DNA of 64,000 nucleotides from Paragorgia papillata (lineage: Eukaryota; Cnidaria; Anthozoa; Scleralcyonacea; Coralliidae). The position numbers and the translations under genes were made by a program. The stretch lies in the NCBI GenBank assembly GCA_035771165.1, contig JAWNZC010000421.1:411001-475000 (forward strand), in the 5' to 3' direction. Below are positions 46,331 through 59,702 of the stretch, in pieces. Each line of letters opens with the position of its first letter. Within the stretch, counting starts at the first letter, position 1. The notes under the pieces are model-generated. The model saw only the letters and a list, made by a program, of their open reading frames with translations. It was not told where the DNA came from and searched no databases.

Positions 46331-46666
46331 ACCGTACAATTTCTTATAAGAAAAGCGAGATAAGACGAGGATAAAATAAAAACAAGACTTATAAGGCCAT
46401 TTAATATAAAAATCATCAATCACTCAACCAAAAAAATACGAATGGCGAGAAGTAGTTTGTTCGAAATTTAAGAAAAAGCTAGCTAGTCGTATATCTCTAA
46501 GAGCAGTCATACATACTATCTGGGGGGACTTATTCGCTCTTATTTATGTTTAATTGTGGTTTTGATGTCATCAAGGACGGATTTTGGCTGGTCTGACGAG
46601 ACCGTATTAAATAGCACATATTGTTTCTTTATAAAAATTTCGTTTCCTACTAGGAATTTAATGCGT

Positions 46667-49600
46667 TCATGTTTTTCCGTAGAATTTCTTATTGAGCAAA
46701 TGGATGAGAAGGTTGACATTCACCTTGGCTTTCCCAAACATTTTCATCACTGCCACACCCTCGAATTGCAACTGTAGTAAGTCCTGAAAATTGTAAACAT
46801 AAGCATTCATTCGTTTTTTTCATCAACTCACCTATATACCCACCATCCAAATACCTATCAAAAGCTGTCTGTTCTGTCTGTCTGTCTTTATCCTTTATCC
46901 CTCTCCCCTACTTACCTACTTACCCACCAACCAAACCACACCCACCTACCGAATCACACACCATCTACCGAATCACACACCCATCTACCGAATCACACAC
47001 CCACCTGCCGAATCACACACCCACCTGCCGAATCACACACCCACCTGCCGAATCAAACACCCACCAACCGCATCACACACCCACCTATCGAATCACACAC
47101 CTACCTACCGAACCAAACACCCACCAACCGCATCACACACCCATCTATCGAATCACCCATCTACTCACACACGCACCTGCCTGCTTAGCCAACACCTATC
47201 CAACCACATACTAACCTACCACCCCACTCAAAACTCGAATACCCATACACCAATGCACTCACACACCCACACACCCACCCACCCACCCACTATGGGCTAA
47301 CTACCTGCATACCTAATCAGCCACTCAGCCATCCAAGCATTCACTCACCTATTCACCCACAAAATGTCCAAGAGAAATCCCAATAAGGTAGATACATTCC
47401 TACATATACAATCATCGACAAAAATAACGAGTATGAAACAAACCTGGAACACAATTTCCACTTTTTCCATTGGTATGCCCATAAACTTTGCCGAAACTAC
47501 GAACACACCTGAGTCAGCTGGTACGATTTCAAATGAAGCATTTTTTAATCTAAGTGCGAGAAGGAAAGAGTAAGTGGAAGAATGAAAGAAATGAATCTAA
47601 ATAACTTGCCAAAACAAGTCGAGACAAAATCTAGACGAGACGAGGACATGATAGGATATGACAGCACAGGACATGACGTGACAATGGCAAGAAAGGACAC
47701 GACATGACAAAACATCACGTGACATGACATAACATGACAAGCCAGAACATCACGTGACATGACGTGACAAGAAAGAACGTGACGTGACGTGACATGACAA
47801 GACGTGACATGACAAGACAGGACGTAACAACGCAGGACAGGACGGGAAGGACAGGACAGGGCAAGACAGGACGGGAAAGACAGGGGCATGACGTGACAAG
47901 ACAGGGCACAACAAGACAGGACGGGAAGGACAGGGTGGGACAGGACGGGAAAGACAGGACAGCACGGGAAAGACAGGACAGGACGTGACAAGACAGGACG
48001 TAAAATGACAAGGCAGGGCAGGGTAGGACGAGAAAGACAGGGCATGACGTGACAAGGCAGGACGTAACAAGACAGGACAGGACGGGAAGGACAGGGCGGG
48101 ACAGGGCGGGACAGGACAGGACGTAACAGGACAGAACGGGACGGGACAGGACACAACAAGACAAGGCGGGCAACACAAGACAAGACGAGGCGAGACACAA
48201 GACAAGACCCTCTTAAAAAGTCCTAGACAGAAATGTTAATTTCAGAGTGTTTTCCAATATTTCTTGAAATTATCGGCTAGTAGTAATAATACCAATGCCA
48301 TTACGTATAGTGCAACTCCGACTTACTGATTTCTCGGTAGTCCTTCAATTTCAAGCACCACCCCTTTCTCAGCCAACTTTTGAGCACTGTATTTGACCGC
48401 CGTTTTAAACCCAACTTGCTTTTTCTTTTCCTTCTTTTGCGCTCTACAAGAAACAAAAAAAACATTTACTAACAACTAACACAAACGCAAGCCTAGGAGC
48501 TAAAATTAGGGAAGGAGAGAGGACTGGACAGAACAAACTACGCTGACGTCTGAAGCCAATTTAGCGCCCAGTCCCACAGCCCAGCTACGGGAAAGCCTGG
48601 TGTCTAAGCTATAAGTAACCTATATTACTAATATCCTAACATACATGCTTTCCTTTCCAGCTAAGTTATCCAAACACGTCTCAATATATCTATTGTAATA
48701 ATCCATTTGTTCTTCGTAAAACGTTGCTTTCGTCTTCAGTCGATCTAATGTCGTTTCCAGTTTCTTCAGCTCCTGTTTACGACGCACCCTGTATCTTCTT
48801 TGATTGCGAATGTCCTACAATGCATAAAAATATATAGAGAATAATACATGGATGTGCGGAAATATGAAATCTATTTCGAGTGTTGACCAGGATATCTCAC
48901 GAGTGAGCGAAGCGAACGAGTAAGATATCTTGGTCAACACGAGAAATAAATTTCATATTTCCAAGCATCCATGTATTGTTCTGTTTATTATATAAAAAAA
49001 TTGCCCTATTGCCTTGCAAAAATTGCATTAAACTATAATGCTGATTCAGCGATAATCGTCACATGTGCGATTATCATAAATAATCGTCACATGTGAGATT
49101 ATCACTTTTATTAGTGGCGGGAAAATTAATAAAACACTCTATTTTATATAATAAATACAATTATTATACGGCTGGTTCGTTTGCTGGTCCGTATACGCAA
49201 AACGATGGATGCTGATTGGTTCCCGAGCGGTCGGGATTCTACGATATTGACCGATCAATCATTACGCTTTTTCTCGGCTCAGTAAGTTTTGGCGGGAAAA
49301 TTTCTGAGTTAATTGAATACTCAATAATTAACGTGGAAACTGACAAACGAAATCGCCATGAACTTCCCAAATGGGTCGTTTTTGAAGCACAAATACTCCG
49401 CTATAGCCTCGTGTTTTAAAAAAGCTAAAAATAAGCTGAATTGGTAAAATCCTCTTTATTCTAGATACTAGTAGTATACTTACCCTTGCTATAGCATTGA
49501 CGATGGCTTGATAGTTGTTCTTCGTTGACACAAGTCCTTGGTTTTCAAGAACGCGAAGGTTTCGAATAATCTTTCGTTTTATCGCTTCAATTGGTAAACT

Positions 49601-50891
49601 TAGTAGAAAAAAACAAGAAACAAATACAAAACCATAAGCAAAGAGTACATAGCTACATACATTAAATTCATCAAAAAAGAAGCAAGAATTTAAAAACAAC
49701 AAAATTAGTACTGTTAATCGGACACAGATTCTTCTTTTAGTATATTAAACGGTATTTAAAAGTGTCAAACATGAAAATATTTACTTCGAGTCTCCGTAGA
49801 GAGATGTCGACTTTCTCATACTTCCTTCTGTCTTGGAATCTTGTTTTTCTCTTTGTTTGACATAATTCATATGTTCTTTTTCCTAGAAAGGATGAAGAAG
49901 GTAAATAATTTTGAGATCAGCTAGTATACTTTTGGTAAATCCTGGTAGACCCTGAAGGGTCACCCTATCAACCATCTTTTTGTTTACATAAACCATGTGA
50001 ACGCGTCTGCATGGTAGAGTGACCCTAGGAAAGCATGAGTGGCACAAGCTGTTATCACGCTGCCTCGCACCACTGAAGTTAAGCCCAGTCGAATGAGGTT
50101 AGTACTCGGATGGGTGACCAACTTAGCTTCATGTGAGTAGAGTTGTTGGTTCTCTCCTGTGCTTTGAGGGTTTTTCACCGGGTTCTCCGATCTTTCTTCC
50201 TCCGAAAATCAACACCATAGTTACCCCCAGACTATACAGTATACAAACTGTATACAAACTGTATATAAACTATACAGTTCCATCAAGGGGCAAAGTTCAT
50301 TGGGTTATCAGCATCTAAATACTGTCAAGGACGTAGCCAGGATTTTGAAAGGGGGGGGGAGCCGAAATCAAAATAATTTTTTAGGGGGGTCTAGGGGCAT
50401 GCTCCCCCAGGAAATTTTGAAATCGAGAGTCGCTGAAATGCCATTTCCTGGTTTTTGGAGGAAGATTTTACAGACTCTAAAGGTTAAAAAACGTCATATA
50501 AAATACTCAAAACACGCAAACGTCACATAGATACTCAAAATGCATACCACTCAGTAGATTGAATAAACTGTTTACAGTTTATTTCCCGACACAATTCATA
50601 TTGCATCAGTTTTGTAGTTATATGTCTGTAACTCGGCTCCCCCCCGGCTCCCTGAATACTGTCATACGTTACCCACAACAAATAAAATAAAGTCGCCGAG
50701 TTATGAATAACAAAAACTTATAAACCAAAAGTAAGCGACCACACGAACGTGACCCAGGGTCACCCTACTCCACGTAAACACACACATTGTTTTCCACCAT
50801 TACCTGTTCTTCTGTTGCAGGGGTTTCTAAAATCTCCGTCAAGGTGTCTCCTGCTTGCACACGAATAACGTCGACAATAAGATGTTTGGTT
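46667..50891 (-). CDS. IQGAP: IQGAP exons: RasGAP C-terminal domain and stop
   Basis: This is part of IQGAP. Exons are 50804-50891 (KHLIVDVIRVQAGDTLTEIL), 49785-49882 (MRKSTSLYGDSK), 49484-49598 (VLENQGLVSTKNNYQAIVNA), 48645-48814 (DIRNQRRYRVRRKQELKKLE, then DYYNRYIETCLDNLA), 48327-48443 (YSAQKLAEKGVVLEIEGLPR), 47444-47549 (NASFEIVPADSGVFVVSAKF, then MGIPMEKVEI) and 46667-46783 (LLQLQFEGVAVMKMFGKAKV). The protein ends LLNKKFYGKT, matching the animal IQGAP C-terminus (KKFYGK) plus one residue. MRKSTSLYG is a possible basophilic-kinase site. This region carries the phosphoinositide and microtubule-tip-binding surface in characterised IQGAPs. Confidence 0.96.
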
Positions 50892-53800
50892 CTGAAAAAA
50901 AGTAGATATCAACCAATTAGCAAGCAAGAAACATTCCACGTGATCACCATGTATGTATCAGTTTTATTTTCAAGCTTACCTTACAAACAGCGCTCGTACA
51001 TCGGAATCATCGTCTTCGGGTACTTCAAATTTGTTGGATAAAGTTAAAGATATTTCAGTCTTAGCTTGCGCGGCAAGAACATCTTCTTCGTTCTGTCCAT
51101 CTCCGACCTCTACACTTCCTGTAAGCAAGATAATTAACAGAGGGACTCGTAAAGGGCTTATTTCCATTGAACTCAATTTTTATAACTGGAACGCTAACTC
51201 CAGGGCAGAAAGTGAAGTCAGCTATATTACATCGCTTTCAGTCCCCCTACAAAGTGTTCCCTACGCGGTCAAAAGGCAATAGACAGCGTAGGAGATTAAG
51301 TCCAACGTGATATACGAAAATCCTGACTTCGGTGTTATATTCAAATTTTGGGCTGCATGCTTCAAAATTAAAGATGCACATTGATCCAATTATGAAATGC
51401 ACCTCACCTAACAACTATGGATAATTTCTGAACATTTAAGACCAAGTTTTCACACAAATTGGCCATCAATTAGCCATGATTGCCGCCTGGCCAAGTGGCC
51501 ATGCAAGAGTTATTGTAGGTCAGTTATTGTAGGTCAGTGGTACAGCTCAGGAAGGAAGGAAGGTCAAGGGTTTAGGCTAGCCGAGCTCTATCTGCCTTAC
51601 CTATCAACTCTTTGACAACAGGATGATCGCCTACGTCATCCAATAACTCTTGCAGTGGGTCGTTGCTGTCTGGTGCTATGGCGAGGCGATGATCCAGTAA
51701 GAGTTTATGAGTATCACAGATCTCCTGAATTGAGATATAGATCACTGGTTTGGTCAGCATTGTTACGTCACTGTATTCATCAATGTTAAATTTGCCTTCG
51801 GGTTGTTCGACGGTGGAAGAAGCTATGAAGAATTTTCTGCAAAGAAAAGTATTAACCACAGATGATATTAAGTACTACTCTGAGTGAATCATAAGAAGTA
51901 TAAGATAAGAAAAAGAAAAGAAGAAAAAAAAAAAAAGTATAGAGAAAACGTTTACTCAACCGCGGCTGGGATTCGAACCCGCGACCTTCGGGGTTTTCCG
52001 CGGGAGCGCTAGCCTGCATAGCAGGTGGCGAAGAGTTGCCTCTCACCGCTGTGATCCAAAGTTAAGCCCGATTGGACGGGGTTTAGTCCTAGGATGGTGA
52101 CCGCTTTGGACAAACCTTGTCACGGGCTTCAGGTTGGAGTTGGAACTCATGCGAGTAGAGTTATTGTAGTTGATCTCTCCTGTGCTTCGAGGGTTTTTCT
52201 CCGGTTTTCCCCCTCCGTAAGTTCAACAATTCGATCTTAGGAGAACAACCTTGTAAGGGACCTCGAGTCCTATTGTTGTTTCTCCCGTATCAGTTAGATA
52301 CAAATGTTCATAAATAAATAAACTAGTCCAACGCTCTATACCGACTGAGCTGTATGATCAAGTTGGAAGCAGGTCGTGGAATGGTGGTACTTATATATGT
52401 TATGTCAAAACCGAAATCTAGTTTCTTCAATATCGAGAGATTTAATTCTTCATCTTATGTTGTCGGAATAATTAATGTGGGATAGAGAATTCAGGAGGAG
52501 AATAACGATAGTAATTACTAATTGGCAATTGTTAATTGTTAATTAGTAATTAGTAAAACAACTAAGCCATCAAATTTACGTATATACCAATACCTTTGTT
52601 GTTACTTACAAGAATTTTTGATGAGCTTTTTCGAGAAAAACGTTGAGCGAGTTAAGATGTGTACTTTCACCACCATGCTAAACAAAACATGTAGATGATA
52701 TAATTGACCCTTTGCTGTTATTTTCATATATATATATTTCTAAAACCATTAATAATTCATGAGGAAAATTCAAAAGAAATTAAGGTTTAATCAATGTCTG
52801 TTTACCCCGGTACAGAACTGATATCAGTGTCCGTAAATGTGATACAGAACTGTTTAATAAAACATCAGTTCTGTATCACATTTACAGACACTGATCATAT
52901 CAGTTCTGTAGCAAGTGTACAGACACTTCGCATTCAACTATCTTGAGTAAGGTACGCTGGTAGCGTCCTCATACAAGATGAAGATGCAAACAGTTGTTGA
53001 AGAACAACATTTGTTGAATAACAAATGATGATCAGAACGGCTATTAATGGCACGTCACTTAGAAAATAAAATGTGGGACTAATATTAAATTAAAGCGCAT
53101 GCTCGTATCACTAATTTAATAATCGTAGCCTATTAAACCTTACCTCGAAGATTTATCAGCTCTTAACGTGATGTATTTTTCGCTAACTTAATGGACGCTT
53201 TAGAAGTCATTTACAGAATTCGTGTCCATTCTGTATCGGGATACAGGTACCCGGCTTCGCCTCGTGTCTGTATACCCCAATACAGAACGGCCACTCATTC
53301 TGTAAATAGTACTTCTATATATATATAAAATATATCTTAGTCAATCTTACGCACCTTCTTCTTCGATGCAGCGTCCTGAAGAAGCTTGGATATGGAGCCA
53401 AGGTTTCGCCTCTGTAAAACAACAGAGCTAAGGTTGCAAACTCATATATAGTCATGACTTTTTTTTTGTCATATTGAGTTTCTAACTGGTAGTGATTATA
53501 GGTAACAGTCTTAACAAATATAACGTTACCTGTTCAACTGTTAAACTTTTCTCCACGCTCACATCCACAATGTCGAAGGCATCAGGTGCCACAATTGCAG
53601 GATTCATGTAACGGTAATATAGAAGATTACCCACAACCTAAAACATACAACATGAAGTCACTGGCTATAGCTTCACACCAGAGGTCCCACATTTTCATTT
53701 AATGTCCAACGTTAACATTTTTTCGCTTCTCCACTGGCAACTCTCATTCCCAGTGATAAAAATACTTAAAAATCCTAGTTTCCAGTGCTAAAAGGTCCTC

Positions 53801-56800
53801 ACTAAAAGGAATGACTCATAAGAACCCCCCCGTCTTTCCGCGGCTTTTCCAAAATTTGTCGTCAAGCTTCAGTGAGTCTCAGGATTTTAGCAGTCTCCTG
53901 GATAACCTAACCACAACAAAAACCTTATAGTCAGTTTCAACTTGCTTTTGAAATTGGTTTGTCAATATTAGGTACGACAGTTTTTGATGGAAATGAAGAA
54001 TAATAGATACTTGGTTAAACAGAAACAAATTGCCAACTTAAATTTGTATCCACCTCGCAATGTAGTTCTGAACATTGCAACGTAAGTTCGGAATGTTCAT
54101 TTCAATTATACGTTTCGGATTTTCAAAAGCAAGCTGAAACGGACTATAACCCTTGTCAGAAATCTGGTTTACGCCTAGCTTTTTGGAAAAACATATTTTA
54201 CGACATTTTTTGGAAAAGCTGCCGAACGACTACGAGCGTCCTTTGAGTCATCTGTTTTAGTAACGACCGTGCTAAAAATGGTCAAATTGCAGTTCCCATT
54301 TTACCCTTCAAGACCCTCGCAATAGTAGAGAGAAAGGAACATTTCAGGAAAGTATCTTACTCGTAATATTTCATCTTTGCCAGCTTTGGGGAATTTCTCC
54401 GCCAAACACGTCCGCAATGTCATGGCCAAATATCGAATACTATAACTAAGAAGAAAAATAATATTTTTTATTACCAATAATTTATAATAAACATGCATAT
54501 AGATACAATGTAATTACAAAAACTTAAATTTATGATAAACGAAAATTACATTTCAGTGCATGTGAAGGGGAGGACGGGTGGCGTGTGCTGTTCGCGCGCT
54601 GCCTCTCACCAAAAAGTTAAGCCCGGTTAGACGGGGGTTAGTACTTGGATGGGTGACCGCTTGGGAATGACCCCGTTGTCGGGCTTGGACTCATGTGAGT
54701 AGAGTTGTAGTTGATCTCTCCTGTGCTTCGAGGGTTTTTCGCCAGGTTCTCTGGTTTTCCTCCCTCCATAAAATCAACACCTAACATCTTAGCTGTGATC
54801 CGTGGTCTGAATTGTGTCGTATGGCGGCTGCTTGGAGCGCCTTTGATATGCCTCGACACAGCCACGTTGATCTGCGTCCTTCGCAATTCAGCCACTGGCT
54901 GCGAGTAAGGATGATTAGCCCCCAGTCCTTTATCCTTTATGTGTGTGTACTGTAATAGATCACAGAAGACGCCACATGCAGCGTGTAGAGAACAAGTCAC
55001 GCCACTCGATTTCGTCGACTTTTGTCGTACTTTATCGTATAATGATACGCTGTGATTCTGTAATCTATTACTATATACACACGAAAAAATGTATTCTATT
55101 TGTTTTGTACAATAAAAATTCAAGTGGTTTATTGAAGGATTTTTGAAAAAAAAAAGCAAAGCGTAAACTTTTGGAATGAAATTCTAGCGTTCCGAGAGGA
55201 GTAAAATGTATTTTAAAAATTCAGTTTATTTTTAGTACTTACGGAATCTTTTCCACACTGGCCGTGATGCTTTGCAGGAACCTCTCAGTCGCCGCAGTGA
55301 GTCGGCCCAAGGCCGCTTCAACTTTGGTTCGAACCTCGGGATGTTCTAATGCTTGTTCGGGGTCAACATCGTAAGGAAGGGTACTTGAGAAAATACAAAA
55401 AACAATGCATTCTGACCGATCCTTTTTCGCAGAGTAGTAACCGCTGACCGTTCTCTGATAAACGACTGCGGGCGCGGCTGAGCCCACCGTCAAATAAACA
55501 TATTAGACAGAATAAGGTCAGCGGTCGCTACCATGAAAAAAAAGACCCATATTTCCGTGACCTTTGTTTGTCACTTTTTAGACGGGAGACGCAGTCCAGT
55601 TATATATAGGCTAGTGCTCTAAACGGGTATTTCTACCCTCTGACGCAGACATATATTTGTCCTTACCTGGCTTTTCCAGTCTCCGACTCGGTCTGGTTAA
55701 TCCAATTTTTATATATTTCCACAGGGTTAGTGGTGGTGTTTAGTGTGGTATCATCCAATACAGTTTGTACCAATGGCTGAAGTAGTTCGCGTAGAGAATT
55801 TTGATTTCGTGTTCCTCTGTAACAAACACAAAAAAGCACGAGTTACATTACTTATTGATCAGGCGTGACGGGAAAGTATTTGGCTGAAGTTTTGGTACAG
55901 ACCAAGCGAGGTCTGTGAGAAAAAAACACAGTACCTGTTGAATCCAACAACCATTTTAATTACGGTGGGGTTTCCTGTGACTATTTCTTGAATGCTGTCG
56001 ATTTTCGAGCTAAAAGAAGTCAAATATATGAAATGTGGATTTCTACAACTACAATTACCATCATTAATACAATTACCATCACCACTACCATCACCGCTAT
56101 CACTGCCATCACTAGTACAACTACAATTACCATCATTAATACAATTACCATCACTACTACCATCACCGCTACCACTGCCATCACCAGTACAACTACAATT
56201 ACCATCATTAATACAATTACCATCACTACTACCATCACCGCTACCATCACCAATACCATCACCGCTACTACTGCCATCACCAGTACAACTACAATTACCG
56301 TCATTAATACAATTACCATCAATACTCCATCACCAGTACAACTAAAATTACCATCATTAATACAATTACCATCACTACTACCACCACCGCTACCACTGCC
56401 ATCACCCGTAAAACTACAATTACCATCATTAATACAATTACCATCACTACTACCATCACCGCTACCATCACCACTACCATCACCGCTACTACTGCCATCA
56501 CCAGTACAACTACAATTACCATCATTAATACAATTCTACTACCATTACCCCTGCTATCTCCACCACCGTCTGGCGCTCAGAGTTTTTATGAGTAATAACA
56601 ACTTACGATAGCTTATACAGCGAAATACTGACGCTTCGAGTGAAGCCCTTCATCACATTTTATTCTAATGAAGGGCTCCGCACGAAACGTCAGTATTTCG
56701 TTATCAAAACTATTCTCGGCAGTTTACAGCCTTTTCACTTTGCTCAACTTCCATATAGTTTCGCTAGTAAGACGTAAAAACGACGTAAACGTTGCCATGA

Positions 56801-59170
56801 CTTACAAAATTTCTTCTCGTAACGCTGTTTCAAATAGCTTTATTAGCAAATATTCCTCTCTAGCGTTTGACGCATAATTATATAAGGTAAGGATAACAGA
56901 CTCCATGAAGTTCGTCGACCTGCTCTGGGGCATTTCAAAGATCAGCTTGGCTAAGTACACGGGATTGGTTTGTAGGAGATAAAACAGATGTTGATAGGCT
57001 TCGAGTTTTTCTTGACTTTCTTTGCTCAACGATTTAATTCCTTTGGTATTTTTAGAAGCGAGGGATTGTAGATCTTGGTCCTTCCGACTTAGTTTCTTGT
57101 TGTGTATTATGACATCCTAAAATAAATACACGAAATATTTTGGATTGTTTTAACATAACAGGAAAAAGATCACCTGGGAAAATACGTGTCTCTTTCCTCT
57201 CTCGGATTATAGAAGCACGTAGGACGTATGAAGAGTAAAAGCCATTTTCCATTATTTTAAATGTCCTTTCAAAAACAATAAAAAACACGGGGGTGAATTT
57301 TCAGTATCACAATCACCATTATCACTACCACCACCCACCATCACTACCACCATCATCACGACCACCACTACCATTATTACATACACCACCATCACAACTA
57401 CCAGTAACATCGTCACTGTATCACCAAGGTCATTATCAATTATCATCGCTACCACTATCATCACCACTATTATCACCATTGTACTACCAGTCTACCACCA
57501 CCATATTATGACTGTAGTGACAATACTATCACCACCAAACATTACCACCACCGCCATAAAATGACATAAGTATTCAGTTAACACACCTGTAATGTTATTT
57601 TATTTCTCACTAACAACCCAATCTTGATATCCATTCCTTGTAGATCATGTTCCAGTTGTTGATTTGAACGGATTTCAGTGACCACCTGGGCCTTGAGCTT
57701 CTGAAGTTCTTTACCAAAAAAAAACAAAACTGACTAAATAATCTGCGAGTAAAATCGTAAAATAACGCGAATACATATGCCCAGAGTCAATCAAGGTATG
57801 GTCTGGAAACTCGGCAAACTTCAAAGCGCTTATAATGAACTGTAATTTTATGTTGAGACGGTCTTCAATTCATAAACCTTTTGTTTTCCGATAACACAGT
57901 TAAGTGATGAAACTCAAACGCTGTTATTGGATGAATGCTTCATTATACCAACCTCGCCGTGCACGAGTTGTATAAACGTGAACAAAAAGATAGAAGACTT
58001 TCAGTGAGTTTCCACACCATTTGTCGATGGACTATGATATGCCTTATTAAAGAAACACCGATGCTAACAGTCTACAATCTGATTGAACAATCGAAATATA
58101 GTAAGGTTAGATATACTGCCGAAACAGAGAACGTATAGTAGTCTAAACGTTTCGAGCGAAGGCCCTTCCCAGTTCGTCACGTTTCTCTCTGACGAAGGGC
58201 CTTCGCTCGAAACGTTAGACACGTTTCTCTCTGACGAAGGGCCTTCGCTCGAAACGTTAGACACGTTTCTCTCTGACGAAGGGCCCTTCGCTCGAAACGT
58301 TAGACACGTTTCTCTCTGATGAAGGGCCTTCGCTCGAAATGTTAGACACGTTTCTCTCTGACGAAGGGCCTTCGCTCGAAATGTTAGACACGTTTCTCTC
58401 TGACGAAGGGCCTTCGCTCGAAACGTTAGACTACTACGTTCTCTGTTTTGGCAGTATATCTAACCTTACTATATTTCGATTGTTGTTTCTACACTGCCTA
58501 CGCAGCACGCTACTTTTATTTTACAATCTGATTGGATACGCGACTGCCTATCTATATATTCATCATTTATGGTATCAACCAATCATCTATATATAATTAA
58601 CATGATGTTACCACATATTCTTGCTCACCATTACAATTTGCAGCATGAGAAATTTCACCACGGACCCATGGTCATGTTGTCTAATACTTTTTCTATCCTA
58701 ACATTTTATTTACCTAATTCTTCCTCGAAATCACGGTCACTCTGATCCAACAAATGCAGGAATTTACGAACAATCTTGATTGGTGGATCTTGGAGATTCA
58801 CTAATTAAAATAACATCATTATGTTTATTAGTGCCGATAATTAAAATATATTAGTCAATTTAGAATTTACTTAAACAAACTTACAAAGCGCACGATAATC
58901 ATTCTGAGCCACGTTAGCTCTCATGAAGGCTTGGATCTTGATGATTGATGGAAGCTAGATAACAAAGAGAAGATGTTTAAACGATTATTTACAAAAGTGG
59001 AGCTCAATAAAGCCTTTCAAGAGATTTAAACTTACGTTGTCCTCAAAATGTTTCTTCCTTTTTAAGTATTCCGTTCTTGCAAGATGCATTCTAGTCCATG
59101 CTTGAATCTACAGTAAACGACAGAAAATAGACAAGAGCAATAAACAACAACAACAACAACCATCACAACT

Positions 59171-59210
<40 letters not shown>

Positions 59211-59256
59211 AAACAACCTCACAACCACCACCATCACAACTACTACCACCACCACT

Positions 59257-59294
<38 letters not shown>

Positions 59295-59390
59295 AACAAC
59301 AACAACAACAAACTCACAACCAACACCATCACAACTACTACCACTACTACCACCACCACCACCACCACCACCACCACCACCACCACCACT

Positions 59391-59427
<37 letters not shown>

Positions 59428-59668
59428 CCAACACCACCACCAACAACAACAACAACAACAACAACAACCTCACAATCACCACCATCACAACTACTACCAC
59501 CACCACTAACAACAACAACAACAACAACAACAAACAATAACAACAACCTCACAACCACCACCATCACAACTACTACCACCACCACTAACAACAACAACAA
59601 CAACAACAACAACAAACAATAACAACAACCTCACAACCACCACCATCACAACTACTACCACCACCACT

Positions 59669-59702
<34 letters not shown>

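Noticed and set aside
47545..48205. 150-217-codon Cys/Ser/Pro/Leu frames
   Set aside because: They arise from the GACAGGACGGGAA minisatellite in an IQGAP intron. Several overlapping frames are open at once.
54595..54680. 5S rRNA gene
   Set aside because: Only the internal promoter region matches. The flanks continue into a shared SINE body, and the copies are dispersed and diverged.
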